The notes beneath the pieces are model-generated. The model worked only from the letters and a program-made list of their open reading frames with translations. It was not told where the DNA came from and did not search any database. A stretch of DNA of 64,000 nucleotides, taken from the NCBI RefSeq assembly GCF_004791165.1, contig NZ_SRUZ01000006.1:310001-374000 (forward strand). Reading direction: 5' to 3'. The position numbers and the translations under genes were made by a program. The DNA is from Mesorhizobium sp. M8A.F.Ca.ET.218.01.1.1. GTDB taxonomy: Bacteria > Pseudomonadota > Alphaproteobacteria > Rhizobiales > Rhizobiaceae. The stretch's first letter is position 1, and every line of letters starts with the position of its first letter. This document shows positions 8,106 through 17,561 of this stretch, in pieces.

Positions 8106-10040
8106 ATGCGCAGTTCTGCTTTCAGGTCCATTCTTCTGAGTGCGACCATCCTCGGCCTGGCGGCACCGGCATTTGCTGATGATGACATTGGTGCGCTATC
8201 ACCGGAGAAGGCAGCGAAGGTCTTTGCCGCGAAGCCGATCTATTCGCCCTATGCTGGCCGAAATTTCCCTACCCGGCCGTTCTTCGGCGACACGCACCTT
8301 CACACCGGAGCATCTTTCGATGCGGGTGCGTTCGGCGCGCGGCTGACACCGCGTGATGCCTATCGCTTTGCGCGAGGCGAGGAAATTACGGCGTCGAGCG
8401 GTCAGCCGGCCAAGCTGTCGCGACCGCTGGACTTCCTGGTCGTTACCGACCACTCAGACAACATGGGCATGTTTCCGGACCTGTTTGCCGGCAAGCCGGA
8501 AGTCATTGCCGACCCGCAAGCCAAGACCTGGTACGATATGATCAAGTCAGGACAAGGCGGCGACGCTGCGATCCAGATCATCCAGGCCTTCAGCGCGGGA
8601 ACGATTCCGAAGAGCATGATGTATGGACCTGAAACCCGCCCCTACAAAAATGCGTGGCAGGATACGATAAAAGCGGCGGAGGAATACAACGATCCGGGCC
8701 GTTTCACTGCTGTCATCGGCTATGAATGGACGTCCAACACGGCGGGCAACAATCTGCACCGCAACGTGATCTTCCGGGATAACGGAGACAAGGCCGACCA
8801 GATCGTGCCCTACACGACTTTGAAGCCCCTCGGCAGCGATAATCCGCGCGATCTGTGGAAATGGATGCAGGCCTATGAGGACAAGACGGGCGGTAGCGTG
8901 CTGGCCATCGCCCACAACGGCAACCTTTCCAATGGCCGCATGTTCCCGCTGATCGAGTCCTTCACCAACAAGCCGGTGGACAAGGAGTATGTGGAGCAGC
9001 GTGCCAAATGGGAGCGGCTCTATGAGGCAACCCAGACCAAGGGCGACGGCGAAACCCACCCGACGCTTTCCCCCAATGACGAATTTGCCAATTTCGAACG
9101 GTGGGACTTTGGCAACCTTGATGGCAGCGTGGCGAAGACACCTGACATGCTGGAGTTCGAATATGCGCGCTCGGCACTGCGGAATGGTCTAAAGCTCGAG
9201 GCCGAGCTTGGCACCAACCCCTACAAGTTCGGCATGGTCGGCAGTTCCGATGCTCACACCGGCCTCTCCGCACTGGAAGAGGAAAACTTCTTCGGCAAGA
9301 CCACGCCACAGGAGCCGAGCCCGGAGCGCATGTTGAGTACATTCTTCACTAATCCAAAAACGAAGATAAAGGTCATGGACTGGCAGGTCAGCGCCTCGGG
9401 CTATGCTGCGGTGTGGGCGACGGAAAATACCCGTGAAGCTCTTTGGGACGCCATGCAGCGCAAGGAAACCTATGGCACCACGGGACCGCGCGTGGTCGTG
9501 CGCTTCTTCGGCGGCTGGGACTTCGAGCAGGCAGATGCAGAGACCCGCAATCCGGGCGCTATCGGCTATGCCAAAGGCGTGCCCATGGGCGGCGACTTGA
9601 CGGCAGCGCCAGAGGGCAAGGTGCCGACGTTCCTCGTCGCTGCACTTAAGGATCCGATCGGCGCCAATCTCGATCGTTACCAGATCGTCAAGGGATGGCT
9701 CGATGACAAGGATCAAACTCATGAGCAGGTCTATGACGTAGCTTGGGGTGGCGACCGCAAGTTAGGCGCAGATGGCAAGCTCCCGTCGGTTGGCAGCACG
9801 GTGGATGTCGAAAACGCTACGTGGAAGAACACCATAGGCGCCTCGGAACTGATTGCGGTCTGGAAGGACCCAGCATTTGATCCAAAGCAGAAGGCTTTCT
9901 ACTACGGTCGAGTCATCGAGATCCCGACGCCGCGCTGGACCGCCTACGACGCCAAGCGCTTTGGCACGAAGCCACTGGAGGGGACACAGATGACTGTGAC
10001 GGAGCGCGCCTACACGTCGCCGATCTGGTACACGCCTTGA
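8106..10040 (+). CDS. DUF3604-family exported protein, PHP-like metal-site motifs
   Basis: 644 residues from the ATG at 8106, chosen because GGAGG lies 9 nt upstream and a clean signal peptide follows (RSSAFRSILLSATILGLAA, cleaved after AFA). Motifs match the DUF3604 family: FFGDTHLHTG (residues 59-68), VVTDHSDNMG (112-121) and GSSDAHTG (about 379-386). Together they look like the His/Asp metal-binding set of PHP-type phosphoesterases, so a periplasmic metal-dependent hydrolase is likely; the substrate is unknown. The next two genes, parvulin and HupE/UreJ, follow on the same strand after 88 bases, suggesting one operon. Signal peptide and family are well supported; activity is inferred. Confidence 0.85.
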   Translation: MRSSAFRSILLSATILGLAAPAFADDDIGALSPEKAAKVFAAKPIYSPYAGRNFPTRPFFGDTHLHTGASFDAGAFGARLTPRDAYRFARGEEITASSGQPAKLSRPLDFLVVTDHSDNMGMFPDLFAGKPEVIADPQAKTWYDMIKSGQGGDAAIQIIQAFSAGTIPKSMMYGPETRPYKNAWQDTIKAAEEYNDPGRFTAVIGYEWTSNTAGNNLHRNVIFRDNGDKADQIVPYTTLKPLGSDNPRDLWKWMQAYEDKTGGSVLAIAHNGNLSNGRMFPLIESFTNKPVDKEYVEQRAKWERLYEATQTKGDGETHPTLSPNDEFANFERWDFGNLDGSVAKTPDMLEFEYARSALRNGLKLEAELGTNPYKFGMVGSSDAHTGLSALEEENFFGKTTPQEPSPERMLSTFFTNPKTKIKVMDWQVSASGYAAVWATENTREALWDAMQRKETYGTTGPRVVVRFFGGWDFEQADAETRNPGAIGYAKGVPMGGDLTAAPEGKVPTFLVAALKDPIGANLDRYQIVKGWLDDKDQTHEQVYDVAWGGDRKLGADGKLPSVGSTVDVENATWKNTIGASELIAVWKDPAFDPKQKAFYYGRVIEIPTPRWTAYDAKRFGTKPLEGTQMTVTERAYTSPIWYTP

Positions 10041-10128
10041 ATGTCACTCTGGAGTTGACCTGAAAGTTCGGTGCGGCCGCCTACCACCGCACCACCTTGC
10101 TTGTCCTTTGCCAGCGGAGCCAATCATC

Positions 10129-10983
10129 TTGCTGAAACGTCTGCTGAGAGAGCCATTAGCGCACTTCATCATTTTGGCTCTGGCCATCTTCTCGGTGTAT
10201 GGCCTGCTCAACCGCGGGGGAGCGCAAGCGCCGGATCGCATCATCGTCACGGCGCCCAAGATCGAACAACTGACTGCAATCTTCGGCAAGACCTGGCAGC
10301 GACCTCCGACGGCCGAGGAATTTAAGGGACTGGTCGACGACTACGTCAAGGAAGAGATCTACGTCCGCGAGGCATTAGCCTTGGGGCTCGACAAGGATGA
10401 CGCTGTCATTCGCCGCCGCCTAAGCCTGAAGATGGGGTTTATGAACGACTCCATCGTCGATGCACAAACGCCGACTAGTGGTGAGCTTGATGCCTATCTG
10501 AAGGCTCACCCCACCGTATTCGAGATCGAACCGATGCTGGCCTTCCAACAGGTTTTCCTCAACCCGGACCAGCACGGCGACAAGACCGGGCAGGACGCGG
10601 CCTCCATATTGAAGACATTGGCGACAAATCCCGCGACCGATCCGACGATGTTGGGTGACGTGTCGTTGCTTCCCGTGGAGCTGCCCCTGACAGGCAAATC
10701 ATCGATAGGCCAGACTTTTGGGACGGATTTCGCCGAAGCGCTCGACAAGGCAACGCTAGGCCAGTGGACGGGTCCCGTCACATCAAGTTTCGGACTTCAT
10801 TTGATCAAGCTGTCAGAGCGTAGACCGGGCCGCTTGCCCGCGCTCAACGAGGTGCGCGATGACGTGGTGCGCGAGTGGGCGAATGACAAGCGCAAGGAAT
10901 TCGAAGAGCGCCGACTTGAGGAATTGCTGAAGCGATATGCGGTAGTGATCGAGTACCCCGCAAAAACGAGCGCCATCCGATGA
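10129..10983 (+). CDS. Membrane-anchored PpiC-type (parvulin) peptidyl-prolyl isomerase
   Basis: About 284 residues with one N-terminal membrane anchor (FIILALAIFSVYGLL) and a periplasmic body. Residues 30-100 form the SurA/PrsA-like helical region (FKGLVDDYVKEEIYVREAL), and a parvulin-like domain follows, ending with the typical GQWTGPVTSSFGLHLIKLSERRPG. It probably assists folding of exported neighbours. There is no ATG; the TTG at 10129 has CGGAG 9 nt upstream and is preferred over the TTG at 10108, which lacks one. The stop overlaps the HupE start in an ATGA, implying coupled translation. The fixed pairing with DUF3604 and HupE suggests a shared pathway. Confidence 0.8.
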   Translation: MLKRLLREPLAHFIILALAIFSVYGLLNRGGAQAPDRIIVTAPKIEQLTAIFGKTWQRPPTAEEFKGLVDDYVKEEIYVREALALGLDKDDAVIRRRLSLKMGFMNDSIVDAQTPTSGELDAYLKAHPTVFEIEPMLAFQQVFLNPDQHGDKTGQDAASILKTLATNPATDPTMLGDVSLLPVELPLTGKSSIGQTFGTDFAEALDKATLGQWTGPVTSSFGLHLIKLSERRPGRLPALNEVRDDVVREWANDKRKEFEERRLEELLKRYAVVIEYPAKTSAIR

Positions 10984-11975
10984 TTCGCTTCGCAGCGCTA
11001 TTGACGGTTCTTCTGCAGCTGTTCCAATCCGCACCCGCAGCAGCACACGAGATGCGCCCCGCTTATCTCGAGATGCGGGAGACGGAACCCGATGTATTTG
11101 TGGCGGTATGGAAAGTGCCGGCCCTGGGCGACAGGCGGCTCAGCCTCTACGCGCGTTTGCCGGAAACATGCAGGGCGAAGAACGAGCCGACGAGATCCAT
11201 CGATGGCGGTGCCTACATTGAGCGATGGACCGCCGCATGCGACGGCGGTCTGAAGCGCCATGAGATCACCATCGACGGCTTGCGCTCAACCCTGACCGAC
11301 GCGCTGATCCATATTACCTACCGCGATGGGACGACGGAGATTGCCCGCCTCAAACCAGATATGCCGAGCACTGTCATCAAGGGCGCTCAGGCCAGCTTTG
11401 AGGTGGCGAAAACCTATTTCCGGTTGGGTGTTGATCACATCCTGTCCGGCATCGACCACCTTCTATTCGTGCTGGCTCTCATGCTGCTGATCCACAATCG
11501 ATGGACGCTCGTGAAGACAATTACTGCCTTTACGATTGCCCACAGTATCACGCTTGCAGGGGCGGCTTTGGGTTACTTCAGCCTACCGCAGAAACCCGTG
11601 GAAGCCACCATTGCGCTTAGCATTGCCTTCGTGGCCAGCGAACTCACCAAGATCAAGCCAGCAGAAAGGCGGCTGTCCGAGACCTATCCCTGGATGGTGG
11701 CCTTCGCTTTCGGTCTTCTTCATGGCTTTGGCTTTGCTGGTGCGCTCAAGGAGATCGGACTTCCACAGGTGGATGTGCCGCTTGCTCTTCTCACCTTCAA
11801 TCTGGGCGTCGAAGCAGGGCAAATGCTTTTTGTAGCGGCGGTACTAATCGCCTTCAGAATTGTTACCACCCTGATCACCATTCCGATTGTAGCTGCGCGG
11901 AGCACTGCCGCCTATCTGATCGGCACAATGGCTGCAGGCTGGCTCATCACACGACTTGCCGGCTTTGTGGTCTAG
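10980..11975 (+). CDS. HupE/UreJ-family membrane protein
   Basis: 331 residues. A signal peptide (to about residue 22, APAAAHEMRP) precedes a periplasmic domain of about 120 residues, then six or so membrane helices from residue 148. The first helix carries the family signature DHILSGIDHLLFVLAL with two histidines and two aspartates, and a later one has LLHGFGFAGAL. HupE/UreJ proteins are linked to nickel or cobalt uptake, but this longer form with an exported N-terminal domain is common outside hydrogenase and urease clusters, and none is present here. A role in supplying a metal to the DUF3604 protein is possible but unproven. It overlaps the parvulin gene by 4 bases and is the last gene of the run. 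Confidence 0.85.
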   Translation: MIRFAALLTVLLQLFQSAPAAAHEMRPAYLEMRETEPDVFVAVWKVPALGDRRLSLYARLPETCRAKNEPTRSIDGGAYIERWTAACDGGLKRHEITIDGLRSTLTDALIHITYRDGTTEIARLKPDMPSTVIKGAQASFEVAKTYFRLGVDHILSGIDHLLFVLALMLLIHNRWTLVKTITAFTIAHSITLAGAALGYFSLPQKPVEATIALSIAFVASELTKIKPAERRLSETYPWMVAFAFGLLHGFGFAGALKEIGLPQVDVPLALLTFNLGVEAGQMLFVAAVLIAFRIVTTLITIPIVAARSTAAYLIGTMAAGWLITRLAGFVV

Positions 11976-12536
11976 ATCGGATAACTGGAACTGGTTCCGA
12001 ACTCGGGTTAAGCGTCGCGTTGATTGGCGAGAAACGTCGCGAGCGCTCGAGGATCGGAGCGATCTTGGTCATGGCGATGTCGCGTCTCGGTCGTCCTGCG
12101 GATTTCCCGGACCAGAATGAGATGGCGGCCACTCCATGTCGGCACCGCTGAGAACCCCAGTCGAGAATTCCAAACGGAACGCAGCAATTGGAGAACAGAA
12201 TGAAACAGAAACAAGTTGAATGGGCTTCATGCGGACGTTGCTCTATGTGGCTGCCCAAACGCAGATGACTCCGCCCCGAGGTGGGAAATGGACGTCTATG
12301 CAGGTCAGGCGAACGCTGGACCGTTGCGGGCGACCAAATCGGATGGCGTTTGGGGTCAAAACCCAATCACCTGGACTACCGAGTTCGACCCTAAACGGAA
12401 GCTCGTTCGCGCTCGGCCAGGAGCGAGAGTCCATCCGCTGAAGGCAGCCGGGCAGAGCCTCAGCCAGATCGCTGCTACCCTCACACGACAAGCGGACGCA
12501 GGACCGGCCTGCGCCCCGGCCGAAGCACTGCCCGGC
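11976..12536. other. Gene-poor stretch with possible recombinase debris
   Basis: It lies between the HupE gene and a convergent outer-membrane gene. No intact gene is visible. The right half holds two short frames resembling parts of a large serine recombinase (see the entry at 12229-12491). The left half (11976-12200) shows nothing identifiable. Confidence 0.45.
12229..12491 (+). pseudogene. Possible serine-recombinase remnants
   Basis: One frame reads MRTLLYVAAQTQ (like a resolvase N-terminus) running directly into TPPRGGKWTSMQVRRTLDR (like the recombinase-domain end). About 100 bases further, another frame gives LKAAGQSLSQIAATLTRQ, which in intact recombinases precedes the PRGGKW block. 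The order is scrambled and the bulk is missing, so this is at most heavily rearranged debris. The match is by eye only. Confidence 0.3.
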
Positions 12537-13352
12537 CTATTTATTTGGAAACAGTAGTGTAATACCCGTGCGGAAGCCGAAACCATCTGGCCCATTGTCG
12601 GGGCTTTCCGCCCAGTAGCGCACACCGGCGAACAGGCTGATCGGCTGCTTGTCCATCACCACCAGCTTCGAGACTTGGAAGTTGATCGGGACCGACCATT
12701 GCTGCGCCTCCCAATTGTAGGTGCTCTCGGTGTTCAAGCTGAACGTCCAAGCGTCCTTCGTCGTGTAGGAGACGAAAGGCTGCAAGTAGGTGGCGTTGAT
12801 GTCGCTGCGGTCGCCGTCGCCGGCAAACGACCAGATGTGGTTCGCCAACATACCCACCGTCCATCCGTCCTTTTGTTTCAACACGACGGCTGTCGGACCA
12901 GCTCCCCATTTTTCTCCACCAAGCAATTCGTCGGTCGCCGTCGGAAAGAGGAACACCGGGCCGACACCCCAGATGATCCCATTTGCGGTCGGTTTCTTGG
13001 GCGAGAAGAACAGGCTCTGGCTGATGTCGCCGAGCCCGAACTGATTGCCGGAAGGCCCGGCAATATCGTGCTGGTAGGCGACGGGCAGGATGGTGCGGGA
13101 GATGACGTTCCAATCGTCGTTGAGCGAGAACGGAATGACCGGCTGGATGTTGACATAGCCCTTGTCGCCATCGTTGGGACCATAGCCCTGGTCCCAATTG
13201 AATTGGAACGGCACGCTGATCAGCGAGGCGATCGGGTTAGACAGCTTCTTGGCGAGATCCTGGGTATCCTCGGCCCAAGCGGCACTGCAGACGAGCAAGC
13301 CTGAGGCGAGCGTAGCCGCCAGCCGAATGGCCCATTCGGACTTCATTGACAT
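12537..13352 (-). CDS. Outer-membrane beta-barrel transporter-like protein
   Basis: 271 residues from the ATG at 13352, which has GAGGGG 6 nt upstream; a TTG two codons earlier is less likely. A Sec signal peptide (WAIRLAATLASGLLVCSAAWA) is followed by a mature part rich in alternating polar and aromatic residues (VISVPFQFNWDQGYG-like, QPFVSYTTKDAWTFSLNTEST), ending in ITLLFPNK, as expected of a small beta-barrel. It resembles proteins annotated neuromodulation- or transporter-family outer-membrane proteins near DUF1254 genes. The last 21 residues are nearly repeated at the end of the DUF3300 pseudogene at 16207-16275, showing that a paralogue once existed there. Confidence 0.75.
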   Translation of the reverse strand: MSMKSEWAIRLAATLASGLLVCSAAWAEDTQDLAKKLSNPIASLISVPFQFNWDQGYGPNDGDKGYVNIQPVIPFSLNDDWNVISRTILPVAYQHDIAGPSGNQFGLGDISQSLFFSPKKPTANGIIWGVGPVFLFPTATDELLGGEKWGAGPTAVVLKQKDGWTVGMLANHIWSFAGDGDRSDINATYLQPFVSYTTKDAWTFSLNTESTYNWEAQQWSVPINFQVSKLVVMDKQPISLFAGVRYWAESPDNGPDGFGFRTGITLLFPNK

Positions 13353-13699
13353 CGGCAACCCCTCTTCGCATGCCGATCAGCCTAAGGGGACCGACCCCGG
13401 ATAGACAGTAGAACACCCTCAATGCTGGGTATGGTCCACACTTTTGTCGATGGGTGTGTTCCTCGAACGCCGCCCCGCAATCAATCGCTTGTCTTAGGTC
13501 GATGCAGGCGGCATGGAGCTTGCGACTGAAGCGCCGGTCATGAGAGCGGAACAGGGCGATCATGACCATGCTATGCGCTGGGCAAAGTTGGAACCAGATC
13601 GTTGAGGACATGGAGTGTTCCCGCGCCACGGTCAAGCCGGCCAAGCGGTTTAAGGAGGCCTCGGGGGCACAGTCTACCCCCTCAGCCTCGCCACGTCAC
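13353..13699. other. Intergenic stretch between two minus-strand genes
   Basis: It contains no intact gene. The right part holds a transposase-like helix-turn-helix fragment on the plus strand at 13545-13650. Promoter elements for the gene starting at 13352 must lie in the left part but none is obvious. Confidence 0.45.
13545..13650 (+). pseudogene. Transposase N-terminal helix-turn-helix remnant
   Basis: The frame reads RAIMTMLCAGQSWNQIVEDM followed by ECSRATVKPAKRFKE, the pattern of the first helix-turn-helix of IS630-type transposases. It has an upstream stop and runs into the end of the DUF1254 gene, so only this fragment survives. Confidence 0.4.
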
Positions 13700-15142
13700 T
13701 CAGCTCACCTTCTTGACGGGCGGGATGGTCCACGAACCGTCAATGATCGAAGGGTCGCTCTCGTTTGGCCAGTAGGTCCGCATCATCAGGACGAACTTGC
13801 CCTTGGGCGCAGGCAGCCAGTTGGCCTCCTTGTCTGCTCCAGGGCTCTCGTTCTGGATCAGGATGTCAATGGAACCATCGTCATTGGCTTTCAGCGGCTG
13901 GCGGGCGCTGATAGAATAACGGTTGAGCGGGTTGTCGACGAAGAAGTAATCCGCGTCGTACATAGTCACTGACCAGAAGCCTGTTACCGGAGGGGTTAGA
14001 CCCTTCTTGAAGGTCAGGACGTATTTGTCCGAACCCGAATAGGCCCTGTTGATCAAGTCGCCATGCGACGTCATGGAGGTCGGATAGATCGCGTCCTGCG
14101 GACGATTGGCGCCAAGGCCAATGGCGGTCACGAGCGCGCGCTGGATATAGTTCGTGCCGTAGATGCCGGTCTTGGTTGTGAAGCCCCAGCCATTGATTTG
14201 CTTCACGTCGCCGTCACTGAACTTGAAGTGCAGCATGATGCGGTCGAAGGCGATCTGCGGGACGCGCGTGGCGAAGGCAGGATTGAACTTCGTCTTGTCG
14301 AAATCCTGCCCCGGCACGATGCCGATTTGTGCCATTTTTTCCACCATCGGTGCGTCAGCCTCCGTCGGCGGATTGGTCTTCATCAGTTCGGCGAGCAGCG
14401 TGAAATACTCGACCGCATCCATCTTGTTGACTTGATCGCGGACCGCCGTTTTCATGTCGATCGACTGGTCGACCTTGCCGGGAGGCGGCGTCCATTCCTT
14501 GCCGTGGGCGCTCAGCGGATAGAGCTTTACCTCGTCCTGCACCTTGTGAACTGCCGCATAGTCCTCGGGCGTGCCTGTGCAATAGATGCGGCCGAGCAGC
14601 CAGACGATGCTGGTCGGCGATTTGTACTGCTTGACCCCGTCCGGCAGCGTGCCTTCCCAGCCAGGGCCGGTAACGGCAAAGGTCTGCGCGCCTGTTCCGG
14701 TGGTCCGCTTTCCCGGCACGTCGAAGACCGTCGTCCAGCCGTCGAGCATGGGGAACAAGGCGTAGCGGTCCTGCAAGTCCGGCAGGCTGACGACCCAAGG
14801 CTCCTTGCCGACGTCCAAGAAGGCCGTGGTGTACAGCGTGTCGGCGTTGGGAGCTGTCACATCCCGGAACTGTGCATTAGGATATTCGCGCACCTTGATA
14901 AGATTCCCCATCGGAGCCTTGGTTCCCTTGGGTTTGGCAACATTTGTTATAACCCGGCGAGTCATCTCCATCGTGACCAGCGGATAGCCGTAAGTGTAAG
15001 CCTCGACCGCGAGGCCGAAATCATCCGATCCTTCCATCAGATCTCCAACCAGACCCTCTGCGTGGCCACTCGTGGGCCTCTGCGAAGTTGCAGCAAGCAG
15101 ACCTAAGCCGCCAAGCGAGACGGCGCGACGCGATATGTTCAT
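13700..15142 (-). CDS. DUF1254/DUF1214-domain exported protein
   Basis: 480 residues from the ATG at 15142, picked because GGAG lies 8 nt upstream; the GTG at 15151 overlaps that site. The N-terminus SRRAVSLGGLGLLAATS looks like a twin-arginine signal. The DUF1254 domain spans about residues 40-180 (EAYTYGYPLVTMEMTRR; APNADTLYTTAFLDVGKEP), and DUF1214 spans about 340-460 (YVLTFKKGLTPPVTGFWSVT, ending with a WPNESDPSIIDGSWTIPPV block). These two-domain proteins are widespread, exported and of unknown activity. Its minus orientation gives it a separate promoter from the DUF3604 run. Confidence 0.9.
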   Translation of the reverse strand: MNISRRAVSLGGLGLLAATSQRPTSGHAEGLVGDLMEGSDDFGLAVEAYTYGYPLVTMEMTRRVITNVAKPKGTKAPMGNLIKVREYPNAQFRDVTAPNADTLYTTAFLDVGKEPWVVSLPDLQDRYALFPMLDGWTTVFDVPGKRTTGTGAQTFAVTGPGWEGTLPDGVKQYKSPTSIVWLLGRIYCTGTPEDYAAVHKVQDEVKLYPLSAHGKEWTPPPGKVDQSIDMKTAVRDQVNKMDAVEYFTLLAELMKTNPPTEADAPMVEKMAQIGIVPGQDFDKTKFNPAFATRVPQIAFDRIMLHFKFSDGDVKQINGWGFTTKTGIYGTNYIQRALVTAIGLGANRPQDAIYPTSMTSHGDLINRAYSGSDKYVLTFKKGLTPPVTGFWSVTMYDADYFFVDNPLNRYSISARQPLKANDDGSIDILIQNESPGADKEANWLPAPKGKFVLMMRTYWPNESDPSIIDGSWTIPPVKKVS

Positions 15143-15588
15143 AGCTGGCACTCCGAGTTTTGACGTGTGTTTGACGCTACGGCACCATGCATCGAGAAAC
15201 TAGGTACTGCATGTATCTTACGGGATCATACAGGCGTCGATTGTCGTGAAAGCAAACAAGGTCGCGCACCAGCACGTTAAGTGTCAAAAGCCGCGCAGGG
15301 AGAGTTCCCCGCCTGGCGCCGAAGCTCCTTGATGAGGCTGGCACAAGACCGTTGAATGCCGCTGGGGTCGCGCAGCTTACGCCTCGCGTACCAAGCGGTT
15401 GCTGAGGAAAGCCGGCTTCACGTCGACTGATCCACTGGCACGAGCTGCCCAGTCTGCACGTAGCATACAGTTAACTACCTTCCCCATAAGAGGGGAATGC
15501 TCCAGCATCGTGCCAAGGCAGAAGGTATTTGCCGGGACTGGCAGCACGACTCGCTGGCAGCCACCCTGAAATCGCTTGGAGGACGATA
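15143..15588. other. Divergent intergenic stretch upstream of DUF1254 and DUF3300
   Basis: No gene is visible. It should hold promoters for both flanking genes. A degenerate copy of the recurrent motif (minus strand TGTATGCTACG, near 15459-15470) is present, about 120 bases upstream of the DUF3300 start. Confidence 0.45.
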
Positions 15589-16275
15589 ATGGAACGCAAG
15601 TTTCCGCGCTGGCGCGCCGGCGCCGGCATTGTGGCCGCTATTGCGCTTCTCGTCTGCTCCAGTCCCGCCTCCTTCGCGGCCGCCCAGAATAAGACAGTCG
15701 CCGCGGATAGCGGCACGGGCGCCCAATCTCCCGAACCGCTTGACGAGGATGAACTTGAAATCCTGGTAGCGCGCGTCGCACTCTACCCCGATGAACTTGT
15801 CGCACTTATTTGTGAGGCGTCGCTGTACAGGCTGCAGATTGTAGAGGCGAGCCGGTTCCTGGATCAGGTGGCCAAGAAATCGGACCTGAAACCCAAAGAA
15901 AGCAGGGACGGCAGTGTAATCTCGCTGCTCAACTATCCCGAGATCATTAAAATGATGAGTGACGATCTGGATTGGACCCAGACGTTTGGCGACGCGTTAA
16001 CGTATCAGCAAAAAGACGTACTGGTCGCGATTCAGCAGTTGCGCGACAAGGCGGAGGCCAAGGGCCGACGACAAGGTCACGGTTGTCGAAGAGAACAACA
16101 ATGTCGTTATCCGGTCCGCGAGTACGGACACGATCTATATCCCGCGGTATGAACCGGCCATGCCGTACGCTACCGCTTATCCCCTTGCGCCGATTGCCTA
16201 CTGGGCTAAAAGTCCCGACAGCGGACCCGACGGCTTCGGCTTCCGCACGGGAATTACCCTGCTGTTCCCGAAGTA
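15589..16275 (+). pseudogene. Broken DUF3300 gene fused to an outer-membrane protein C-terminus
   Basis: The ATG at 15589 with GGAGGA 5 nt upstream opens a signal peptide (AGAGIVAAIALLVCSSPASF) and a typical DUF3300 start (ELEILVARVALYPDELVAL; VLVAIQQLRDKAEAKG). At about 16063-16067 the frame shifts: the original frame continues as unrelated sequence and stops at 16152, while the next frame resumes DUF3300 (DDKVTVVEENNNVVIRSAS, IYIPRYEPAMPY) to PIAYW. It then switches at once to SPDSGPDGFGFRTGITLLF plus PK and a stop at 16275, a near copy of the C-terminus of the protein encoded at 12537-13352. So this is a frameshifted chimera, created by a deletion or recombination joining two neighbouring genes. 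The DUF3300 C-terminal region is missing. Confidence 0.75.
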
Positions 16276-16445
16276 GGCTCAACACTGTCCGTGACAGCCA
16301 CGAGCAATGGACCGCTACGAATGAAGAACGACCGGAAGCCGATATCCATTAGCTGAGCCGCGCGAATACGTATATGTTGTCACTGCGGCGCAAGACGTTC
16401 GCATCGGACAAGAAGTAAAAGACGGATTTTAGAGGGGACTTCGAT

Positions 16446-17243
16446 ATGGGAATCATCCGAGCTCTCGTGCCGGCTTTGGCGGGGATAGCGGCAGTGCTGG
16501 TTGCGGCGCCGGCGATCGCGGCAGACCTTGCACCTCCCGAACCCACGCCTGCACCCGCGCCGGTCTGGACCTTCACGGCAGAGCCCTATTTCTGGATGGC
16601 AGGCATGAACGGCAGGGTCGGCGTCAGGGGCCTGTCGCCGGCGGATGTCAATGTCGATTTCAGCCAGATTTTCAACCACATCGATTGGTCTCCCCCGCCG
16701 GTCATGCTTGCCGGTGAGGCGCGCAATGGCCGCTACGCTCTATTCACCGACTTCATATACCTGGGACTCGAGGCCGATGGCACATCGCCCGGCCCGTTGG
16801 CTGCTCTTTCGGCCGAAGCGAAGATGAACATGGTGCTGTGGACCTTCGGCGGCTCCTATCGGGTCGTCGACAATGGCACCGCGACCTTGGACGTTCTGGC
16901 CGGCGGACGGCTCTGGTACCTGGATACGGATTTGACCGTTACCGGCCCTCTCGCCACGAGGGAGGCCAGCGGTAGCAAGACTTGGGTCGACCCTCTGATT
17001 GGTGTGGCCGGCAATGTTGCTCTCGGCAACGGATTCGGCCTCCATGGCGAGGCGGATGTCGGTGGCTTCGGTGTCGGCGCCGACATCGATTGGCAGGTGC
17101 TGGGCACGCTTCAATACCGGTATAGCGATTCGGTCACGCTGGAAGCGGGCTATCGCTACCTTGCCGTAGACTACGACAACGACGGATTTGTATTTGACGT
17201 GGCAATGCAGGGACCAATCATCGGCGCCAAATTTCGGTTCTGA
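16446..17243 (+). CDS. Outer-membrane beta-barrel protein, 265 aa
   Basis: A signal peptide (IIRALVPALAGIAAVLVAAP, cleaved after AIA) is followed by a proline-rich linker (APPEPTPAPAPV) and an eight-strand-type barrel with alternating aromatic residues (VWTFTAEPYFWMAGMNG; TLEAGYRYLAVDYDND), ending in GAKFRF with the C-terminal Phe expected for BAM recognition. It resembles small porin-like or OmpW/Omp25-like proteins of alphaproteobacteria. GAGGGGA precedes the ATG at good spacing. It follows the broken DUF3300 gene on the same strand; the relation is unknown. Confidence 0.8.
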   Translation: MGIIRALVPALAGIAAVLVAAPAIAADLAPPEPTPAPAPVWTFTAEPYFWMAGMNGRVGVRGLSPADVNVDFSQIFNHIDWSPPPVMLAGEARNGRYALFTDFIYLGLEADGTSPGPLAALSAEAKMNMVLWTFGGSYRVVDNGTATLDVLAGGRLWYLDTDLTVTGPLATREASGSKTWVDPLIGVAGNVALGNGFGLHGEADVGGFGVGADIDWQVLGTLQYRYSDSVTLEAGYRYLAVDYDNDGFVFDVAMQGPIIGAKFRF

Positions 17244-17561
17244 TCGGATCGGTGATGGCAGGTCAAATAGATCGCGATCGCGTATTTGAGCTAAGGAAGC
17301 AAGAGCATCGCGAAGTTCGCTATGGCGGTTCCGTGCTGATCGTTTTCGCTCCCGGTAGCAGGGGCGGCCTTCTCGACCCGAGAACGCAATGTTCTGGTCG
17401 GTGGGAAGGAAGCTCCTCGTCTATGCGGGGCACAAGATCACCACAAACTCCCTCGCGATGAAGTTTCATTTTAGCTAGGTGTGAGCTTTCAGGAGGTTGC
17501 TCATTCGGCCCCGACCGAGAAAGCGGAGATTGTCGAAGCTTCAGTGATTCTCGAAGGACGA

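Noticed and set aside
12541..13197. 218-codon minus-strand frame overlapping the outer-membrane protein gene
   Set aside because: It is an out-of-frame shadow of the real gene, which has the signal peptide, barrel pattern and ribosome-binding site.
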